A stretch of DNA of 64,000 nt from Buddleja alternifolia (Eukaryota; Streptophyta; Magnoliopsida; Lamiales; Scrophulariaceae). The notes under the pieces were generated by a model, which was not told where the DNA came from, did no database searches, and saw nothing but the letters and a program-made list of their open reading frames with translations. Below are positions 58,417-64,000 of this stretch, piece by piece (positions within the stretch are counted from its first letter, which is position 1; the number at the start of each line of letters is the position of its first letter). A program made the position numbers and the translations under genes. The stretch covers positions 9,711,001-9,775,000 of the forward strand of contig CM033405.1 in assembly GCA_019426215.1 (NCBI GenBank), in the 5' to 3' direction.

Positions 58417-60303
58417 ATGCGTGTGATGTTGGTGGTGTTTATTTTCTTTAGTATTTTGTTCTTTCCATTGCTTGGAACTGCAGTAGATGATTGCATGCCT
58501 ACCAGATGCAGTAAACACGGCCCGAAAATTCAGACTCCTTTCAGGCATATACATCGACACCCTGAATATTGTGGTGGGCATAATCCAAGTTTCGATGTAT
58601 ATTGCAACGATCAAAACGAGACTGTGCTTGTATTGCCTTTCTCAGTGAAGGTTATAGTAAAGAAAATCGATTATTTAAATCAAAAGGTTCACATTTATGA
58701 TCCACAAAAATGTCTTCCTCTAAAGTTACTAAGCCTAGACTTATCTGTCTCCCCGTTTCATTTTCTCAGCAAAAACTTACCTTTGGTTGACTATGTTGTG
58801 CTTAATTGTTCTGTTTCAAATAGCTTCGATTCCTGTGCTGGTGGTTCCAGCTACGAATTACATTCCGTTCGATCTGAAACTAACGTCAATGATGATTATT
58901 CAGTGACTTCTTGTACCAAGATTCATGAAATTTCATCTGTTCCATGGGAAATTGCTGATAAACATGATCTCCATTTGAGCTGGAAGACAAATCAAGGTAG
59001 GTATATATATTACTCATCCCATCTTCTGCTTAAAGCATAATTAGTGTTTTAGATAGAAAAAGAAGATAATATTTCTGCTTCTGTTGGTTACTTACAGGAG
59101 CATCAAAGATGCCACTAATTGCAGGTGATCAGCATTTCCCTATTGATATTTTTCTTTCTTACTTTCTTTCGAATCTTTGACCTCTCTTTCTGTCATGCAG
59201 GTTTGGCCTTAGGCTCTTTTCTTGTCCTGATGGCTCTTGCATTGTTATATAGCTCATATAAAACACGCACAGAAAATCAAGTGAAGATTGAAAAGTTCTT
59301 GGAAGATTACAGAGCTCTTAAGCCCACTAGATTCTCTTACTCCGATATAAAGAGGATCACTAATCATTTTGGTGAGAAATTGGGTGAAGGAGGTTATGGA
59401 ATTGTTTACAAAGGAAAGTTATCCACTGAAATTCAAGTGGCGGTTAAGGTACTCAACAGTTCCAATGGAAACGGAGAGGAGTTCATTAATGAAGTCGGTA
59501 CAATTGGGACGATACACCATGTTAACGTGGTCCGTTTGGTTGGATTTTGTGCTGAAGGATTTAGAAGAGCTCTCCTTTACGAGTTTCTACCAAATGAATC
59601 ACTAGAAAAGTTCATTTTCCAAACGGGTCCTAAGCGAAATTCTCTTGGTTGGGCAAAACTCCAAGATATTGCTCTAGGCATAGCTAATGGCATCGAATAC
59701 CTTCACCAAGGCTGTGATCAACAAATCCTCCACTTCGACATCAAGCCTCATAACATCTTATTAGACCACAACTTAAACCCGAAGATATGTGATTTTGGTC
59801 TAGCCAAGTTGTGTTCCAAAGAAAAAAGTGCAGTGTCGATGACAGCTGCTAGAGGCACAATGGGCTACATTGCGCCCGAGGTGTTATCAAGGACTTTTGG
59901 GAGGGTATCATATAAGTCCGACGTTTATAGTTTTGGAATGTTGTTGCTTGAAATGGTTGGAGGTAGAAAAAATTTAGATGCTCATGTAAATACTAGCCAG
60001 ATATACTTTCCACAATGGATTTATAATCAGGTAAATATAGGTGAAGATCTTTGGAGACATTTTGAGGAAGGTGAAGATGGAAATATAGCAATGAAACTTA
60101 CTATTGTTGGGTTATGGTGTATCCAGTGGTATCCGACGGATCGTCCATCCATGAAAGCAGTGGTTCAAATGTTGGAAGGAGATGGAGATAATCTCACGAC
60201 GCCTCCAAATCCGTTTCCAGCTACAAATGCAACAAATTTTATTGCGAGAATACCAGAAAGACGTTATCAAACAGAATTGGCATTGATAGTAGAATCAGAG
60301 TGA
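58417..60303 (+). CDS. LRK10-like receptor kinase, complete (locus 2)
   Basis: Three exons, 58417-58996, 59098-59124 (27 nt) and 59201-60303, give 569 residues with all junctions in frame and GT-AG introns of 101 and 76 nt. A signal peptide (1-22, MRVMLVVFIFFSILFF...) precedes a GUB_WAK-like ectodomain (CSKHGPKIQTPFRHIHRHPEYCG, then C-rich to about 185). The mini-exon supplies ASKMPLIAG before the membrane helix (about 200-219). The kinase has GEGGYGIVYKG (264-274), K285, loop LHFDIKPHN (D382; HFD, so non-RD), DFG (400-402) and APE. The expected role is perception of a cell-wall or pathogen signal and phosphorylation of partners at the plasma membrane (family inference). Oddity: exon 1 ends at LSWKTNQ, without the usual CxxCExxGxxC segment before the membrane, so the ectodomain is shorter than typical. 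Confidence 0.9.
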
Positions 60304-60916
60304 ATTAGTAGATTTATTGAAACCTGCTACACTCTTAGTAGGTTGACATGGTTTAGTATATGTTCTGTCGGTTGAACCGATGAAATGGCTAAGAAGCTTG
60401 CCTAGCATAACTCAGATTTCTGTTGAATTGAAATTGTTAGGCTTTGTTTATTTATGTATTTGAGTTTAATTTGAGAAAATTTCTTGAGGAATACGTACTG
60501 TGGGTATTCCTGTGAATTTGATGTTATGTGTTGCTGTGTTTGTTAATGTTTTTAAAATATAGTTAGAATTTATAAAATATATCAAATCAATAGATGTATG
60601 ATGAGTTAAATGATTGAGTCAGTTATTTTTGAAATGATTTTGTGAATAAATAAATAATCAAATGTGAGAGAGATAAAAAAATGTCGGACAGGTGGGGAAT
60701 AATCACCACTCACTAATTCAATTTGGTTATTAGCCCCCATTCATGTTTTCAAGGTTTGCAATCCCTAATTTAACTAAAAACTTTGTTCTAACTCCCTAGT
60801 CCATGCGGAAAAAAAAAGAATAGCCCAACTAACACAACTAATTACACTATACCATTTTTGTTTCTTTTCAGATAAATAAGGAAACAATCCTACCCCCTCT
60901 CATCCCCCACTCACCC
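60304..60916. other. 3' flank of locus 2
   Basis: Contains the probable 3' UTR and GAATAAATAAATAAT near 60641 as a possible poly(A) signal. No other feature. Confidence 0.5.
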
Positions 60917-62057
60917 TGTTAACCGTCCGTAACAACACGGAATCGAACAAATAATATAGTGAAAGTAAGATCGTCTCCACAGGGAAGGTTATCAAGTACC
61001 AAACGAAGTTTATCCTATTATTTAGACTATCGATTATCAAAGATGTGAGCAAAAATTAATAAAAGCTGAATTAATTAGAAATAATTAAAACAGAGATAAT
61101 TAACACGAATAATCAATTAACGAAAAGCCTAGGGATTAAGATTTCATCAAGGTATTTCTATGGATTATTGACTTTCAATGGATTATCATTCTTGCTTAAA
61201 TTAAAGACTCAATTTCCTTAAATACATGAATACTCTCCCGAGATCTTCATGAGTACCCAACTAAATTAATTATCGATGATCAAAAACTAATTTAGATGAA
61301 TCCATTAAGTTCGATGAATATTGACTAGTCTCATGCAAAATTACCAATATCCCTATTGGTCTATTAAATCTGGATAAATAATTCACCACTTCTTAATTTA
61401 TCTTAAATCATGCAATTGGTGATCAAGCAATTACAAGCATTAAACACTCATTAATAGATAAACAAAACAAGAATCAAATTCATAAATCATCAATAATCCA
61501 ATTTAATACGCAAGACTACATCTTAAACCCTAGTCTAGCTATGCAAGCAAGAAATAAATTGCATAAACATACTCATGTTCAACAATGGAGGATTAGAAAA
61601 ATACAACTGAGAAGATGAAAAGCTTGCAACTCCAAGTTCTTCAACTTTCCCTCCAAGTACTCAATAATATGCTATAGCCTAAAAAACGTTTTTCCCTCTT
61701 TCCTTAACTTAAAAGGAGTCTTAGAATAGGCCCAACCAAGTCATAAAATCGGCCCATGAAAATTATGAAAAACACAACTGCAGAAATCTGCACAACTGTG
61801 CATGCAGAATTTTTTCTCTTAATAATTCTTCAACGAAACTTTCTCGTGACCTCTCTGAGATTTCCTCTTAGTTAACCTTCAATTCTCGTAAGACTCCTTC
61901 CATTCATCAAAACCATCGCTTTTATGCCTACAAAAGCATTGAAACGACTTAGAAATCAAAATATGTAAATTAGGCTAAAAATCTAACTACAAGGTATAAA
62001 ATAAAGATAAATGTGAGGTAAATCATGATGAAAATGTGTAAAATATGCAACCTAACA
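60917..62057 (-). mobile_element. Solo LTR
   Basis: Begins TGTTAACCGTCC, ends GCAACCTAACA, 1141 bp, with CACCC on both sides (60912-60916 and 62058-62062). No PBS or pol. A C-rich run (CACCCCCACCCCC) on the right could be mistaken for a polypurine tract, but the 5-bp TSD favours a solo LTR. Confidence 0.8.
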
Positions 62058-62904
62058 CACCCCCACCCCCAACTACCACGGCCACACGCGACACCTCCAA
62101 GAATTGTTTTATGATTTCACGATTTTGTCTAGTTTTAATTTTTATGAGCATTTTCCAAGAACTTTCATTTATATATAGGCTAGTATTTTTGTGTTTATTT
62201 AATTATATAGAAAATAAAGTTAAAAAGAAAAAGAAAAAAATGCATAACTAGTAGTAGTAGCCTAGCTAGCCTCATTTCTTAGCCTGACTTTGGCAGTTAA
62301 TATAGTGTGTGTTTTGCCGGTAATAAAATGAGGATTTGAACTTAAAACAAGTTGGATAAAGTAATAGGGGACATTTATGCAATTTCAATATAAATCACTA
62401 TTTTAATCAAGTGAACCAAACATGACTATAAACAATCTGAAAAACTAATCAATGGGTGCGAAATTGCCAACCAAACAAAAATAATTACTGGAGTCTTGAT
62501 TATTAGTCAAGTTGGACTATTATCAACCTCAATCCTATCAAGTCAACCAAACAAGGCCCTCAGTTATTATTTAGTCACATAGTTGTTTTAGTGGCAGTAC
62601 TGTTAGTTTGACATTTTCTTTGTTTTTCACAACTTAGGGCCTGTTTGGTTGGGAGATTGGGTTTAGGGGGTTTAGTTAATCCATAAGTTTAAAACCCAAG
62701 CTTATGGAAACCAACCCAAAGAAAAGTTCTTTGGTTTGTTATTTTGGTCCAACCAAAGAATTGAGTCATAAGCCTTCTTCCTTGTTTGGTTGGCCTGTTT
62801 GGGTGGGTTAGGTTACTGTTAAAATACTAAAATATCCTCACTTTTTATATTATAGATTTTATTTGTCCTTTAAGTAAAAATAATGTCATTGCCATTGCCA
62901 TTGC
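62058..62904. other. Intergenic with transposon edges
   Basis: AACCAAACAAGGCCCT near 62540-62556 and AGGGCCTGTTTGGTTGGG at 62636-62653 look like ends of 'GGGCCTGTTTGG'-type (Harbinger/hAT-like) MITEs, facing each other. Boundaries unresolved. Confidence 0.4.
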
Positions 62905-63166
62905 CACTTTACTGTGACAATAATGGAGCCATTACGCAAGCAAAGGAACCAAGGTCTCACAACAAGTCTAAACATATAGAGAGGAGATATCATATCATCA
63001 GATAAATCATTGGAAGAGGCGAGATAGTTGTACAGAGAGTAGATTCAGCTAACAATGTTGCTGACCCATTGACCACAAGAATTTGACACGGGCAATGCTG
63101 GAACGCCATCTTGAGAAGATGGGTATTAGATACCACAGAGATTGACATTGAGTTCAAGTGGGAGAT
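62905..63166 (+). pseudogene. Copia pol tail (RNase H C-terminus) and polypurine tract
   Basis: The plus-strand reading YCDNNGAITQAKEPRSHNKS, KHIERRYHIIR, a stop, IIGRGEIVVQRVDSANNVADPLT is the end of a copia RNase H. GTGGGAGAT (63159-63166) is the polypurine tract in front of the LTR. The upstream part of the element is missing: only the last ~85 codons of pol are left. Confidence 0.88.
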
Positions 63167-64000
63167 TGCTAAGAATATGCCCTCAAATGCCATAAGAAGA
63201 TAGAATAGAATAGGGCATTTTGATTATGTAACTGTTATTCTTTTAATTAATAAAAGGCGCATTAGTTGTTTTACTTAATTATTGGCATTCGTAGATAGTA
63301 ATTAACTATAAGTTCATGTACACAAGAGTGGACTTTCTATTCCTTATAGGATAAGGAAATAGGCACCAGAAGAGTTCAATACTTGTCCACTCAATTAGTT
63401 CGCAAGTCAAAGATTCCCAATTGGGCATTGGAAATCATCAAGACTTGTATAGTATGAGCTTAGACACGAGAAGTGCATGTCAATCATTAAGAAGTAGTCG
63501 GAGCTCGTATCCTGGGTGCACTGATGGAGGTTAGTGCACTCGACATGACTCGCATCAATTTTGCCCCATGGGTTTCACTTGTTGACAGTCAATGACAGAA
63601 TTGATTAGTTGTAATAGGTGTTTCTGAACTTTTGACCTAAAGAATCGAGTTGGAGATGTGCTTGTGACGTTAGGTTTGTCATTAGAGTAGTTAGGCCTAA
63701 TTCACCCGTTGTTGGGGTCGGCCTGGAACTCCAACCTGACCAGCAAGTATTAGTCTCAACTGATATCCAAGAGAGAATTCGTTCCCACGTAAGTGAACGA
63801 GTAATTATCCTATGCATTTATAAGTAAGTAAGATATAAAGTCTTTTCCCAAAGCATATAAGCTTTTGAGTTGGACTTAAAAAGGAAAGCTCAATGATATT
63901 GACTTATTATAAATATAGCATAGAGTCAAGTGTATGAGTTTTGACCTTAACCATGACTCTTACTTGACCGGGATATGAAAACGAAGAGTTTATATTCATA
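63167..64000 (+). repeat. 3' LTR of the copia fragment, runs off the window
   Basis: Starts TGCTAAGAATATGCCCTCAA just after the polypurine tract and matches the minus-strand start of the solo LTR at 3610-2033 (TATGCCCTCAAATGCCATAA shared). Minus-strand frames inside (63193-62990 and 63817-63605) are not genes. Confidence 0.85.

Noticed and set aside
59119..59200. Translation of the kinase from Met at 59119
   Set aside because: This stretch is intron 2 (GT at 59125, TGTCATGCAG at 59191-59200). Splicing the 27-nt exon to 59201 gives a continuous 569-residue protein.
62051..62075. Polypurine tract making 60917-62057 a 3' LTR of a full element
   Set aside because: The 5-bp CACCC duplication flanks both ends and no pol follows on the right, so a solo LTR is simpler.

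Overview
This is a stretch of plant nuclear genome, most likely from a dicot: it is AT-rich and intron-containing, holds two LRK10-like (rust-resistance Lr10-type) receptor kinase loci, and is otherwise packed with plant transposons. No gene was tested against a database. Family calls rest on motifs, target-site duplications (TSDs) and terminal structures read directly from the bases.

Layout. 1-20542 is one nested stack of LTR retrotransposons. A decayed minus-strand copia element (13439-17087, Sirevirus-like, long 5' LTR 17088-20542) is interrupted by a solo-type LTR (to 13438). That LTR in turn appears to be split by a plus-strand Ty3/gypsy Tat-type element (1-11165), whose far half lies upstream of the window. 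The gypsy element carries pol, an antisense gag-like ORF (8135-10436, minus strand) with a visible intron, and a 3' LTR. It is itself hit by two solo LTRs (2033-3610, TSD CTATT; 5499-7596, TSD AAAAT). The copia 5' LTR is hit by a 2-kb non-autonomous LTR element (18441-20428, TSD AAGCG).

20543-38600 is mostly non-coding. It contains LRK10-like locus 1 (kinase exon, 23171-24385), a broken F-box gene fragment resembling the At5g15710 type (28205-28660), a 703-bp hAT-like element, two candidate Helitron 3' ends, an RNase H-like fragment, and a local tandem duplication split by a terminal-inverted-repeat element.

38611-43996 is a 5.4-kb Mutator-like element (9-bp TSD GGTCTTAAC) with roughly 1.3-kb inverted repeats. 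Its core is a tandem array of about 75-bp imperfect palindromes. 44043-48557 is a second minus-strand copia element, without gag. 49578-50950 is a satellite-like array of about 190-bp units with a dimeric higher-order pattern and an inversion. 54408-57479 is a second Mutator-like element (TSD CTCAACTTA) holding a nested MITE and a nested CACTA MITE.

58417-60303 is the one gene that looks complete: a three-exon LRK10-like receptor kinase of 569 residues with all exon junctions in frame. About 120 bp of its upstream sequence is duplicated at 51097-51222. Beyond it lie a solo LTR (60917-62057, TSD CACCC) and the 3' end of a copia element with the start of its LTR (62905-64000). That LTR is of the same family as the solo LTR at 2033-3610.

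The two kinases share the non-RD catalytic loop (HFD) typical of immune-type plant kinases and would act at the plasma membrane. Everything else is mobile or relic DNA. The least ordinary structure is the palindrome array inside the 38.6-44.0 kb Mutator-like element.
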